A DNA stretch of 64,000 nt from Ostrinia nubilalis (Eukaryota; Arthropoda; Insecta; Lepidoptera; Crambidae). Under the pieces are notes generated by a model. The model was not told where the DNA came from. It worked only from the letters and a program-made list of their open reading frames with translations, and ran no database searches. This document shows, piece by piece, positions 17,273 to 28,331 of this stretch (the first letter of the stretch is position 1; each line of letters begins with the position of its first letter). Location: assembly GCF_963855985.1 (NCBI RefSeq), contig NW_026973566.1, positions 1 to 64,000 on the forward strand, given 5' to 3'. The position numbers were made by a program, and so were the translations under genes.

Positions 17273-17539
17273 AAAACTCATTTATTTTTGCAAGTAGGCT
17301 TTTATAAAGCACTTTTATAGTTTTACACTCCCCAGTATTAACCCAACCACTGCTTCAGGACATTTATTTTTACGGAAGCGGTAGATAGATATTTTGTAAA
17401 GTTACCATTTAAAACAGAAAATCCACAATCACCATTTGCAGTCACCAAGCCGAGGAATGAACTGCCGTTTGCAGTATTTGCGGACCAATACGACCTAAAA
17501 CCTTTAAGAGCAGACTCTAATACTTTAAAGACAATCAAC

Positions 17540-17640
17540 GCATCTGTAACTCACCGAGGAGCGGGTGTCTATGGGTGGCGGGTAAACACTTACCATCAGG
17601 TGATTCGTCTGCTCGTTTGCCTCCTTTCCCTTAAAAAACC
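17540..17640 (-). repeat. Lepidopteran high-copy repeat fragment
   Basis: The words GGTGGCGGGTAAACACTTACC, split as GGTGGCGGGTAA and ACACTTACC, are followed by CATCAGGTGATTCGTCTGC and TCGTTTGCCTCC. This is a string I recognise as very common across lepidopteran genomes, usually next to an A/T-rich tail (here TTAAAAAA). SINE-like or LINE 3'-end origin is likely. It supports the host assignment. Confidence 0.6.
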
Positions 17641-18480
17641 CAGAAACATAACCACTCACAGGTCCGTTCAATAAAGAATTCAATTTTATGAAGAAAGGAA
17701 GTTACAGAAATCACTAGACCTGAAAAAAGATTAACAAACACACAGATTTTTTTTTATTAAAAAAGATACCTACCTGAAGAAGAAAAAGAAACAAGACTGA
17801 CAGTATACTTACCTCATCATGCGGTCGTCTGGAATAATACGGAGACAACTCGCGCACGATTATATTTGATGCTTTGTGTTAAGGTTCGATTTATATTTCA
17901 CTGAATAACGAACTGCTTGTAGGTTCCCAGCTGCAAGAAAACCCGAGAAATATTATAATGAGATGAAACGTGTTTGCTTCATAGATGACATTATGAAGAT
18001 GATCTTCAGATTTATGTGACAAAAAATTATTCGGATTACCGGAGTACCGATTTCTATAAAATAATAAAACAATATTTTTATATCAACGACCTTTTATCAA
18101 GACTGGACTGGTCAATTGAAGCTATAATGCTATAATTTAATGAGAACTTACAGAGCAGATAATAATACATCTGATGTGACCATCCACCAGGTTACACTTC
18201 AGAGAATGTGCGAAGGAATTACACGACCTAATTCCACCAGCCCCCTTCCATCATCAGACGCTGGTTAACGTATCATTCCTACATTGTCGACATTCCACCA
18301 GCTTGCACTAAGCGTTTCGATAAACTCTTTTATAATGCGAACAGGTCGCTGCCTGCTGCTGTCTCTCCTGAGCACTATACCGGACCTTATAGGCACTTAC
18401 AGGTAGATATCTATCATCTTATACTGCATCTCACTTAACATCACATGCAATTGCGGTCAAATACCTTTTTCTACCTAGTT
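17641..18480. other. No gene; possible LINE 3' scrap near 18.2-18.4 kb
   Basis: The stretch 18330-18400 can be read on the plus strand as a degenerate RSLPAAVSPEHYTGPY, similar to C-terminal ends of Jockey/CR1-like reverse transcriptases. The rest is AT-rich and featureless. Confidence 0.3.
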
Positions 18481-18924
18481 CTGCGTTGAGTTTATGAAGT
18501 CAATAGAAGACAACAAAATATCAGCTAGTGCTAAAGTAGTTTTATGAACCTTGATGAAACAGTCCAAGTATTGGGTATTGAATGGAATTTGAGCACAGAT
18601 TTCAATTCAATGTGAATATACCACAAATTGCAAAACCAACCATGAAACGTAACATTTTATCTGATACATCTGATCAAACTTTTTGATTCCCTTGGCTGGA
18701 GCCTGGAGCTTAGCGTTAAGTACAGTCATGGCTAAGATTCTAATGGAAATAGAATAGAAAGTATTTATTTGTTTCAAAACAAAAACATTGGCTGATAAAA
18801 AACTAGTAAGGATGGAAAGATAAGTAACTCATTAGAAAAAGATTGGATTAAGATACGGCAGGATTTGATTCACATTGACAAAATACAGATATAGGTTGGT
18901 ATACTATCTATAGATAGAGAGAAA

Positions 18925-19165
18925 AAATACATCATCATCATTTCAGTCACAGGACGTCCACTGCTGAACATAGGCCTCCCCCAATGACTTCCACATCGCG
19001 CGGTTGGAAGCACATAGTACGCAGAACTGACGGCCGATGGGGCAGCAAGGTTATGAAGCAGACACCACGTACCGGAAAACGCAGCGTTAGGACATCCATC
19101 CACAAGGTGGTCCGACGACCTGATGAAGGTAGCGGGAAGGCGTTGGATGCAGGCCGAGTAAAAAT
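18925..19165 (-). mobile_element. RTE-type LINE 3' end fragment
   Basis: It contains ATCATCATCATTTCAGTCAC, then AGGACGTCCACTGCTGAACAT and AGGCCTCCCCCAATGACTT. These are the familiar reversed 3' end of a lepidopteran RTE LINE with its (TGATGA)-type tail. It is a truncated, dead insertion inside the BEL/Pao remnant. Confidence 0.7.
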
Positions 19166-19844
19166 ACAATATAATGAATTTAGCGATGCCTCTGTGAGTG
19201 CAATAAACTGCAGCCGTTCACTATCAACTAGATGAAAGATTTGAAACGAAATTAATTGCTAAAAAACTCAAGTGCTCTCTAAAAACTATTTTTTTTTACC
19301 ACGTTTTGAGCTATATGGTACTTTGAGTAAACTGGATGAAGCAAATGAGAAGAAGTAATGTGAAGAATACCAACCTCACAGATGTTCGAACACTGTGAAC
19401 AGGTTTTTCTATTGTGATCGCCTAGCTGTCTGGAGAGACGAATAGGTGGAAATCTATTGTTGCAAACCGCGTTGTGGAGAAAGTCGAAAACATTTATAAT
19501 AATTAATACTATAATTCATAAGAAAGCTGATAAGGCTCCACATTTTGGATTATCAAGGCGAAACCATTGGCGAGAAAATACGTGCACAGATGTTTCAATT
19601 ATGCTAAATTGAATGCTACTGCCAAAGTACAAATAATGGTAGATTTACCAGAACAGCAAGTATCTCAATCTAGACAATTCATGAACAAGGGAGACAATTT
19701 TGAAGGACCCTTTTAAATTTTGATGTCCAAGGAAACAAAACTATAGAAGCCTATAATATAGTGATATTTATTGTCTGCATGACTACAAAAGCTACCCACA
19801 TTGAACTCGTTGGTGACATCACTTCCAAATCCTACATATAAGGT

Positions 19845-20090
19845 TCACACACGATCAGCCGGCGTGCAGCGATAGCGATTGGCGATCGATGCATTTTAAG
19901 ATTCGGCCAAACCAACGCGATCAACCGGCGTGCAGCGATGGCGAACAATGCATTTAGGTCTGGTCGCCATCGCTGCACGCCAGCTGATCGCGCTGTGATC
20001 GCGTTGGTTTGGCCGAACCCTAAGTCTAATCGCCATCACTGCACGCCGGCTGATCGCTTGAGATTGCGTTGGTTTGGCTGAACGTATAAA
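19845..20090. mobile_element. Palindromic MITE with internal repeats
   Basis: The unit GATCAGCCGGCGTGCAGCGA is repeated directly twice on the left and inverted twice on the right (TCGCTGCACGCC.GCTGATCG). TTCGGCCAAACCAACGCGATC is mirrored by GATCGCGTTGGTTTGGCCGAA. The unit is locally GC-rich, non-coding and able to fold, typical of a MITE. Confidence 0.65.
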
Positions 20091-20340
20091 GAAAGAAAGA
20101 ACAGTTTTTATTTGGTCCAAAACTTATAGGTGCTTTTATACGCTTTGTTGAAGAGTGGCCGGACCTGTGAAGCAACCAGAATAGGAACTTTGTCTGAGCG
20201 AGGAGTTTCATAAGGCCTGGAAATAAATGCAATTTACTGAACAAATAGCGTCAACACTAGGATAGGCACTACATTCCAGTGGCAAGTACAATCTGTGGAG
20301 GTCTGCGAAAGGTTGGCGTCCAGTCGATCAAGTACCACCT

Positions 20341-20884
20341 GAAAAGAATACAGTCAGTATTCGCTCATCGTACATACAAAAAGATGGCAACAGTTTTGTA
20401 TCAGGTTGTTGCATTTTTAAACGTCTGACCATTACGAGTATGTCCTTTTGATTACAATAATCCTTAAAATACATATAAACTTGTGTCATTTTATAATTGG
20501 GGACACACCTATTGTTGCTTACTGCTCCAAAAGACGTATAGATACTAGATACATACCTTGTCATGCTGGCAATACACGCATAAGCTGATAAATGAACTCA
20601 TGCGGCTCTGGAAAGATGAAAATGTATCACGATAACTACGATAACGATTCACTGAAGAGAGAGACAGTATTTAAAATGGATCTTGTACTCATAAAGACCG
20701 ATAATTTTACCACGTGGTAAGTAATCATTGGGACGAATTTTTGATAAACACACAGTCTTACAGGGGTATTTAGTGCAAAAAGTAGTGGATTGGATACTTA
20801 AATGACTGAAGCTAAGTTAATTTGTGCTTTGTTAATGACTAAATTACATCTAAATAAATGTATCAATATCGGTATAAAATACTA
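20341..20884. other. No gene seen
   Basis: AT-rich sequence with only short spurious frames. It may still be BEL/Pao flank. Confidence 0.3.
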
Positions 20885-21420
20885 CATCGCCAAAAGTTTC
20901 GCAAAATATTAGCAACTAGACTTGCACAAAGATATCTACGTAGAAAATAACGTATCAATTGTTATATATTATAATGTGAATAAAAGCTTCGTGGAAGAAT
21001 TAGGCATCTAGACTTGCACAAAATTACCAGCACAAAAGTTTCGTGGAAAAACTACGCAACTGAACTTGCACTACGACACCCACCAAATAATATCCTAAAA
21101 TAAGTATGCAACAATAGATACGCGAAAATGTTTTTTAAAGTCTTCGTGGAAGATGTATGTAAATATTAATATGCTATTATTCATACGGAACTTTATTAAA
21201 CAATTAAATGCAAATATATTTACTTCGTTATTGTTATGGAAATTTAGATATTTTAATGTTGCAATATTTTACATATTTGTACATAATTTCTTCATTTTTA
21301 AGAGAAAAATTATGAAAAAAATTGACAATATGTATTACCTCCTTCTCGATTTTTTAGTGCAATAAAAAAAATATCGCACAAGTGGACTTGCATACTTCTT
21401 CCAGGGGGGGTGCGACATTC
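20885..21420 (+). repeat. Degenerate ~50-bp repeats upstream of the 137-aa gene
   Basis: Variants of AAAAGTTTCGTGGAA followed after 10-15 bases by CTAGACTTGCACAAA recur at about 20890, 20985, 21037 and, partly, 21135 and 21375. Spacing is irregular. They lie 5' of the 137-aa gene leader exon and could be promoter repeats or a decayed terminal repeat of Polinton-like copy 2. Confidence 0.45.
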
Positions 21421-21654
21421 ACGTTGCATCGATCACTATTTGTGGCTACTTGTTGGTAAGTTAATTAATTATTATTTTTTCTATTTAAATCTGTTGTTAT
21501 TTTTGTATGTCTTGTTATTTTTAAGTCTTATGTCTATACAAAGCTGATTTCTTTTTTTTACTTCTATAAATACAGTCCACATCAAGTCCCTGATAACAAT
21601 TTAATGCAGTTATAAAAATGTACTAATAAGTGTTTATTTTGTTTACAGATCAAT

Positions 21655-22068
21655 ATGTCTGACTCTTCGGAAATAATCTTCTCGCAATATGCACAAGACC
21701 CCCTGGAGAACTTTACGCAGCACTGCGAAGAACTGTTCGGTGTGCAGCCTGTTGAACCGAAGACAGAAAGAAAAGGGAGGCCTAAGAGAGATGCGAACAG
21801 TAAGAAGAAGGCGAACATCTCATCTAGATCATTTGTCATACGCAAAGATCGGAAGGGTTCAAAGCTGATCCAAATAAAGATTATAGACCTAACCAGTGAC
21901 GCTGTATCGTTATCACAGACGCAACAGACTGATGTGGAAAGTGCGGACAATAACGTGGTACTCAGTGCTCAGTATGTGGTGCAAGAACCAAACACGGATG
22001 AAGTGTTAGATCTTACAGAATCGTTAGTTAGGAAAATATCTAAAGAACTCTGTGGTGATAGTTACTAG
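21655..22068 (+). CDS. 137-aa conserved element protein, copy 2 (spliced 5' UTR)
   Basis: Homologue of the 133-aa protein of copy 1: FSQYAQDPLENFTQ at the N-terminus, a basic centre, SFVIRKDRKGSKLIQIKIID, NVVLSAQYVVQE and a C-terminus LVRKISKELCGD. An acceptor TTTACAG sits 6 bases before the ATG and a GTAAGT donor at 21456, giving a 193-nt leader intron. It lies opposite the exonuclease-like gene of copy 2, as in copy 1. The frame is intact although most capsid genes of this copy are broken. Role unknown. Confidence 0.75.
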   Translation: MSDSSEIIFSQYAQDPLENFTQHCEELFGVQPVEPKTERKGRPKRDANSKKKANISSRSFVIRKDRKGSKLIQIKIIDLTSDAVSLSQTQQTDVESADNNVVLSAQYVVQEPNTDEVLDLTESLVRKISKELCGDSY

Positions 22069-22280
22069 TGTAATAGATTGTAAGTTATTAGTTGTAAGTA
22101 CTTGTATGTAGAATGTAAGTAATAATAAATAGACTAAGTTAATTGAAAATAATAATTAAATGGTAAAATAAATTTGTGTATATTAAATCTACTTGTTTCA
22201 TTATGACTTTGTTTATTCCTCATACAACTTGCTTTGATACTGAAATAAAAGACAGTCAGTTTAAAATATCAGTATTTATT

Positions 22281-22772
22281 TTAATAAAAACATTTAATAT
22301 CGTTTTCTAAACACCATTTTTTTATACACAAAACATTTTTCAATGCACAATATTTCTTATGATTATAACAATTGAATAAATTGTCTTTACAATAAAGGTC
22401 ATAAAGTGAGTTAAAATTAGGAATCTGTTGACAAGTAATGTCTACAATATTATCATGATCACATAACTCTTTCACCCATTTAACTTTTTCTTCGCCCTTC
22501 ACAATAATATTTCTGTCCTTAAAATAGGGTTTAATAATTCTTCTAAATTCTCTGTAGTCGACATAGCCTTCACTCCATCGATACCCTCTATTCTTTTCTA
22601 GCCAACGCACATTCTTTTTTTCTTCTTCGATTAATGATGAGAATGGGTACGGTGGCTTAATTAAAAATATATAAGTAGACTCTTGATTCGCTATACATAA
22701 CTCTTTTACTAAAAAGTCATTTTTATGATCTTTGAACCCTTGTAAATCAACTATAATTGTGTTGCAATTCAT
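22281..22772 (-). CDS. 163-aa exonuclease-like element protein, copy 2
   Basis: Intact homologue of the gene at 9269-9757, sharing VDLQGFK, IFLIKPPYPFSSL, EKNRGYRWSEGY.DYREF, VKGEEK.KWV and the Cys-rich C-terminus KKYCALKNV.CIKKWC. It keeps Gln where a DnaQ-type enzyme would have Glu, so that residue is not random decay. It keeps the ATGA overlap with the upstream capsid gene (22769-22772). Function is unknown. Confidence 0.7.
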   Translation of the reverse strand: MNCNTIIVDLQGFKDHKNDFLVKELCIANQESTYIFLIKPPYPFSSLIEEEKKNVRWLEKNRGYRWSEGYVDYREFRRIIKPYFKDRNIIVKGEEKVKWVKELCDHDNIVDITCQQIPNFNSLYDLYCKDNLFNCYNHKKYCALKNVLCIKKWCLENDIKCFY

Positions 22773-24020
22773 GATATTTTTTTCACAATATTACTCAAAG
22801 GCTTGTATTCAAATATACAGTCGTTTAAAATTAAACAATATGCAGCTGTCTGATCCGGTATTTCTTGATCTGTTTCGATTTCAACTCTTACGTCAATCGA
22901 TCCCTTCAAAGTTTCATGCTGCCGCGAACAGTCAATAATAAATAAAGGGGCTACGTCTTTAAATTCCTTTAAACTCATCAACGGCTCTGGTCGACGTCCG
23001 TAATAAGACTGTTGAAATCTTACGTATTGTTCATATAATAAAGTAAATCTATCTTCTGAAAAACTTACATTCAAGCCTTCGTAAGGCTAATATGATGAAT
23101 TTAAAAATACTCTTACATCTCGTACATGACAATCATCGAACTCTGCCATTGAAGATTCAGCCTTGTGTTTGCGATTGGTTTGCAAGGCAATTATAACATA
23201 TCGGGGTTTCTCTATTTGTGACGATGTTTTAATGGACCAAGTATGTTTACGGGTTTTTGGTAACAAGGGATATTCATATAAGTCCCAATTCCGAAACGCA
23301 AGTGTTATAGCTCGATCTTTGTCTAAATGTTTTAATAAGTTAATTCTTTCCCGATCTGATACCTTAACGTGTGGAACGCGCCAAACAATTTTACTTATTA
23401 TAATATCATCCACAACTTCACCTGAATTTATACAATAAGTACATTATTATCCTGAGGTGACATTTTCAATATGATATGACAATAATTATTCAATATGACA
23501 TTCTGTATTAGTTTATAATTTAATTAATGATAATTTATTAGTTTTCTGTTTTTAATCAATTAATGTAATATGACATGTTAGTATTATTTTCGATATAAAG
23601 TCTACTACTCTTTTTAATATTTGCACGCTTCCTAGTTTGAGCAAATTTCAGTGAAACCTACCAAATCTATGTAAGACCACTTATGTACCTGGAATTACGC
23701 AAATAAAGAAATTTGATTTGATTTGATTTGATTTGATTTAATTTTAAAGCATTGAGGTTTGTATTGCATCTCAACAAAACTAACTCATGTTTACAGTTAA
23801 TTATAATTTTTTCATAGTCTTCTGCAAATCCCAATATTTTATTCAATGGTATAGAGACAGAGAATGCGCCATCGCCGACTTTGTTCGAACCTGTAGTCGA
23901 CCAGCCCCAAGCTCTGGCGCTTTTGGATTCGTTTTCATTTAAAGAAAGATAGGACTTTATAGTTGTAGTAATACCTGCATTTTTAATTTTATCTATTTCC
24001 ACTCCGTTAAGTTCGTATCG
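22769..24020 (-). pseudogene. Major capsid gene of copy 2, middle and C-terminal parts
   Basis: Minus-strand pieces match the copy-1 capsid from IRYELNGVEIDK to the C-terminus. Breaks are a nonsense TAG near 23090 (the copy-1 codon is TAT) and a 0.3-kb LINE insertion at about 23.43-23.74 kb. A further break at 24020 comes where a (TTA)n LINE tail begins; the N-terminal part resumes at 41.86 kb. The last 54 codons are amino-acid identical to copy 1. A pseudogene, but one that decayed after long purifying selection. Confidence 0.85.
23428..23742 (+). mobile_element. Short 5'-truncated LINE with (GATTT)n tail
   Basis: A 0.3-kb stretch without similarity to the capsid gene splits the frame between the GEVVDD codons and the LNALKL codons. 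It ends CAAATAAAGAAATTTGATTT with repeated GATTT units, a typical 3' tail of an insect LINE. An AT-rich short duplication (AAATT-like) may be the target site. Confidence 0.6.
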
Positions 24021-24112
24021 GATAATAATAATAATAATAAATAATAAATCTTTATTTGAAACCAGAAACAATTTTACACAATCATTTAGCGTTAACATTT
24101 GCAGTAGTCTAG
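24021..24112 (-). mobile_element. 3' tail of the CR1/Jockey-like LINE inside the capsid gene
   Basis: On the minus strand it reads TTTCAAATAAAGATTTATTATT and a TTA/ATT microsatellite that abuts the capsid codons for RYELNG. This is the 3' end of the LINE whose RT lies at 40.1-41.86 kb. The body between has been pushed apart by Harbinger and LTR-element insertions. Confidence 0.65.
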
Positions 24113-24622
24113 GGCCTTAGGCCCAGTTTCACCATACTCTGTTAGTTATTCTCTTAATGAGACATTACTTAACCAGTCATTAAAGTTAACAGGGGTGCTA
24201 ACAGCACTGTTAAATTTTTGTGTCCCATGGTATTATTTTAACAGACCATTACGAAATCATACATTAAGCGAATGAGTAGTGAATGAGTCTCAAATCATTC
24301 ACTCACTTCCTAAACCGACCAAAACAAAATGTCATTGTATGTAATGGAATTGCTTCGAAAACGAGCACTATTCTCTTTAGTCGTATAATATTTTTGTGAC
24401 ATGTAAGGCGACTGATTTAAATACCACGTATTTTGTAGAATTCATCAGAAATCGGGTTGCATTTCATTTTGCTGGTTGAATAAATGTCAAACATTTGTTT
24501 GTATTCTGTGTGTGTGACTGAGTTTGAGGTTACCTACCTTGTTTTCGCATTGTGGTTTTGTTGTGTGTTAATTTTTCAAGTGTTATAATTGTGTATTACC
24601 GTGTGTTACATCTTGTTTTATA

Positions 24623-26239
24623 ATGTCGAAGAAAACACGCGGGCCGAATTTTTCTTCAAACGAAAAGGAAATCCTAATTGAGTTAATTACCAAATTTAAA
24701 GATTTGGTTGAAAACAAAAAAACCGATGCCGTAACATCGGCTAACAAAAACAAGGGATGGCGTAAATTAACAGAAGAGTTCAACTCTTTGAGCTCTTTCA
24801 GTGTCCGAAACACTGAACAATTAAAAACTTGTTGGGACAACATAAAACGCACCACGAGAAAGGATAAGGCAAGGACTAAGAAAGAATTGTTTTTAACAGG
24901 TATGTATTAGGTATATTATGGAATTATTGATGCGAACATACCTATTTACAATATAACCATGTTATTATTAAGTATTTTACCATACAGCTTTTGCTTTTGC
25001 AGGAGGAGGCAGGCCAAATCTTCCACCAACAGAACCATTCCTGGGCCAGGTAGAAGTGCTACTTGGGCCAACATTAAGTGGACTGGAGAATCCATTTGAT
25101 TCCGATGCCCAATACTCGGAACAAGTTTTATCAGAAAATGAAATTGAAGTACCACAAGTAAGTACCAAACACCTACTTTGAGTTTTTTCAAAGTGTGACT
25201 GTTTTTAATCAATATATTATTATTATCTTAATTTATTATAGACAAGCAGCATTACTGGTGATATGCCCATAATACATACATAAAACATAATTTATTGGAA
25301 TTATTGATTTATGGCTTGGAGTTAGTATCAAGTGTAAACTATTGTAAACTTTGTAAAATTGTGTAGGCAGTAAAACTATAGACAATGGTGTGGTGTAGTT
25401 TAATTATTAAAGCTAGATGATATACATCAAAAAGCGTTTCCAATGTCTTCAAAACACAAACTGCAATGTGCAACGCAGCCCAAGAGGCTTTATGATTTAT
25501 AATCCTTTTTTTTGTTTTAGAATGAACTGATTGTGATTCCATCAATACCTTTGGAATCAGATGAATGCTCAAAGGTAGTACAAGAGGTCAGTCACTTATA
25601 TAAACATGTTAACAAGTTAGTAGCATAGGATTAATTTTAAATATCAGGAGTATCAACTATACCATAAAAACAAAATATTAAGCTCAGATCAGAATATAAG
25701 TTTGCAAAGAGAAAATTAAAATATATGCAGGTAATAATAATATGTGAACTACGTTACAAGGTACTTTTTGTTTTAGATTGAATGCACTGGTCCGTTGGAG
25801 ATCTCAGAACAGAGAGAAGATGAATGTTCGAATGCAGTACCAGAGGTCAGTATAATAATAATAAATAATAAGGCAGTTACACATATTATGCAAAAAAAAA
25901 CAACATGGGCATAAAATTTAAAGTACTTCTTCAATTATGTTTCAGTGCAAAGATGTGAAAATGTGGAATGGTTGGTCACCGGCTGCATTAAAATCTAAAG
26001 TATCTGACCCATTGGTGCTAAAGAAAAAGAAAAGTCCATCATGGTTGCAGAGAAGACGACCGAAGGCTTCTATACAGGACAAATTACTACAAAGTAAATT
26101 GGAATTAGTGGAAATTATGAAAAAAAATAATGAATTGGATCTGAAACACAAACTTCTTCTACATGAAGAACAATTGAAACAGGAAAAAATCAGAACCGCA
26201 ATATTGGAGTTGCAATTAAAAAAAGAACAAAACAGCTAA
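24623..26239 (+). CDS. Harbinger Myb/SANT-like DNA-binding accessory protein, five exons
   Basis: Exons by consensus splice sites: 24623-24899, 25003-25157, 25521-25586, 25777-25845 and 25946-26239, phases consistent, about 286 aa. The N-terminus (FSSNEKEILIELITKFKDLV...GWRKLTEEFN...QLKTCWDNIKR) is a trihelix Myb/SANT-like domain. Exons 3 and 4 are similar acidic cassettes ending ..DECS..V.E. The last exon has a basic patch and a Lys/Glu-rich coiled coil. In this family the Myb-like protein brings the transposase to the ends and the nucleus. The frame is intact. Confidence 0.8.
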
Positions 26240-26399
26240 TTTGTAAGCAAAAACTTCCTATGTTCTATGATTTTAAGTTTAATAAGTGGAAAAATAAAAT
26301 AAAAGTTTTGAAAACAGCTAGTTATATTTATTGAATTATCTTATTTATTTAAAAATTGAAAATAAACTTCAGTAATTGTAGGTAGGTACCTATATCACT

Positions 26400-27649
26400 T
26401 TACAAAGCAGTTAAGTACAAACTCTTAAAGTAGTCATTAATAAGCTGCCTGCGTACTGGATTAATGTCCCTTGTGGTTGGATCAGTTCTGTTCCCATTGT
26501 TTCTTTGTTCTCTGATATGGCCTTGTTGCAATAATTCTTCCCATGGTTTTGGAAGCTCTAAATCAGGGTCATCTGGTGGTAAATCTTCCTTTGCCCTTAT
26601 GAGAATATTATGCAGTACTGCAGTGGCCACGATAACAGGCAGGCAGTTTTTTATTTGAATCTGCATTCCCAAAGCGAGCACTGGGAAGCGACGTTTCCAA
26701 ACTCCAAACAGGCGTTCAATAGGGTTTCTACTTCTTATCTGAGACTCATTATAGAGTACCTCCTCTGGTGTCCTTGGATTTTCCAGTGGCATCATGACAT
26801 AAGGTCGATTCATGTATCCACTGTCAGCTAGAAGAACTGCATCACCATACCGGTTACTTTCAAATAATGCATTTCTATATGAGGCATTCCAAATAGTCTG
26901 ATCTTGACTGCTTCCTGGCCATCTTGCCACCAAATCTAAAATTTCTAGGTTTGCACCACCAATGGCTTGCACATTTAATGACATGTAACCTTTCCTATTC
27001 CTAAAATACTCTGCATTTTCTCCGCCAGGTGAACGTATACGTACCTATATGTGTGCAGTCCAAAGCACCCAAAGCTTTTGGGAATCGTGCAATATTATAA
27101 AAATTTAATTGAGCTTCCGATAGTTCCTTCTCTGAATTAGGAAACTTGATAAATTGGCTGCTGAGGGAGGCTATTGCAGTGGTAACTTTATGAATAATCC
27201 TATGTGAAGTAGACTTGCTTGCTCCGCTGTAATCTCCTACGGTGATTTGTTGCGAACCGGTTGCATAATACCTCAAAGTCAAAAGGAGTTGATTGATTGG
27301 TGAAATAGATTCATTCCTGTAACAAAATTGAGGTTAGGTTTAATACCATGTTGTAGGTACCTAATACTTAAGTAATTTTAGACTATAATTTTGTTGTAAG
27401 TAGGTACATAAGTGCAAGCAAGTAATTTACTTACCGATCTGATGGGTATTCAAGATTGTCTTCAATCAATTCCAACACATCCAAAACAGATTCTTTCGAA
27501 AGTCGAAATCTTATGCGAAAATCAACATCGTCATATTCTTCGAAATAATGACGCCGTTCTTTAATAATTTTAGGTCGTCGTACTATATAGTCCAAATTGT
27601 CTAAAACTTCCAAAGGATCCTCGTTTTCGAAAATAAAATTGTACGCCAT
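26400..27649 (-). pseudogene. Harbinger (HARBI1-like) DDE transposase, one-base frameshift
   Basis: The first exon (27649-27436) ends at a GTAAGT donor. A TTTTGTTACAG acceptor near 27317 opens the second. The catalytic segments are GALDCTHI, VLLADSGYMNRPYVM and the Glu in SRNPIERLFGVWKRRFPVL, so the DDE set is present. Between DCTHI and RIRSPGGENAEYF one extra G near 27044-27045 shifts the frame. Otherwise it reads through to the C-terminus. It is therefore a recent pseudogene, or the extra base is a sequence error. Confidence 0.8.
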
Positions 27650-27855
27650 CGCGATCCTGTTCCTGTGTGACAGTAAACTAACAGCCTGTTAACCATCTAA
27701 CGGACCTAATGAGCAGCAATTAAGTTTAACAACGGATTACGGATATTTAACATTCGTTAAAACATGGTGGGACATTCAATAACCTTAACAGTCTGTTAAA
27801 TGATTTAACAGGGGTGTTAATTATTTAACATTGTATGGTGAAACTGGGTCTATTA

Positions 27856-28052
27856 TAAGACTGTATCGCAGATGTTAGCGCCCACCTCTAAGTAGACGGG
27901 CGTTTCAGACAAAGACATTAACAAATAACATTAAGTTGGTATACATTTAACTAAGAACAAAAATAGCAGTGTGTGAGTAATGTGTAGTGTATGATGTGTA
28001 GTGTATGACGTGTAGTGTTTGATGTGTAGTGTGTGATGTGTTTTGTGTGATG
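27856..28052 (-). repeat. LINE 3' UTR with ~15-bp tandem repeats
   Basis: Variants of TGTGTAGTGTATGA are repeated about five times at 27977-28052. The stretch lies between the Harbinger right end and the left LTR, and continues beyond the right LTR as GATGTGAGTGTGAG, then the LINE coding end. Confidence 0.6.
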
Positions 28053-28331
28053 TGTTAGATTCGTACACATACTCACTCACAAATTGGATATTAAATACAA
28101 ATAGTCTGAAACCCACTTATTCACCAATACCATAATTTGCCAAATCAAGCCATCAATCATAGGTACACAACACACTAAATACTTTAGAAGGCTCTCGGCT
28201 CAATGGCGTTCTAGCTCGCGGCCAACGTTCGAATGCCACAAGGAATATCTTTTTGTTATCCCGTACGACTCCCCGCGTTCCTCAGGTGTAATTTGATAGC
28301 CAAATCAGCGTTAATCCTTTCGTTGCTAACA
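28053..28331. repeat. Left 279-bp LTR of a 12-kb element
   Basis: It begins TGTTAGATTCG and ends CGTTGCTAACA, so the termini are TG...CA with 6-bp inverted ends. The copy at 39818-40096 has the same length and only an isolated difference or two (for example ACTAAATAC/ACTGAATAC). Host flanks are GATG on both outer sides, a 4-bp target duplication. Confidence 0.85.

Larger units (their letters stand above)
18480..20340 (+). pseudogene. Degenerate BEL/Pao retrotransposon pol
   Basis: Broken plus-strand reading fragments line up with BEL/Pao pol in order. An RT/RNase H connection reads VLGIEWNLSTDF, then TMKRNILSDTSDQTF.FPWL. An RNase H-like ANRVVEKVEN appears near 19.47 kb, and an integrase segment LPEQQVSQSRQF...CMTTKATHIELVGDITSKSY near 19.65-19.83 kb. 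It continues past an inserted MITE to GGLRKVG near 20.3 kb. Many stops and frameshifts show it is ancient. It is further split by an RTE fragment (18.93-19.16 kb) and a MITE (19.85-20.09 kb). Confidence 0.6.
24113..27853. mobile_element. PIF/Harbinger DNA transposon with two genes
   Basis: Terminal inverted repeats are GGCCCAGTTTCACCATAC on the left and GTATGGTGAAACTGGGTC on the right, with subterminal AACAGGGGTG..AACAG motifs at both ends. Inside are a plus-strand Myb/SANT-like gene and a minus-strand DDE transposase, the classic two-gene layout. The target duplication is not perfect (TTA on the left, TAT on the right). It sits in the 3' region of the capsid-splitting LINE. Confidence 0.85.
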
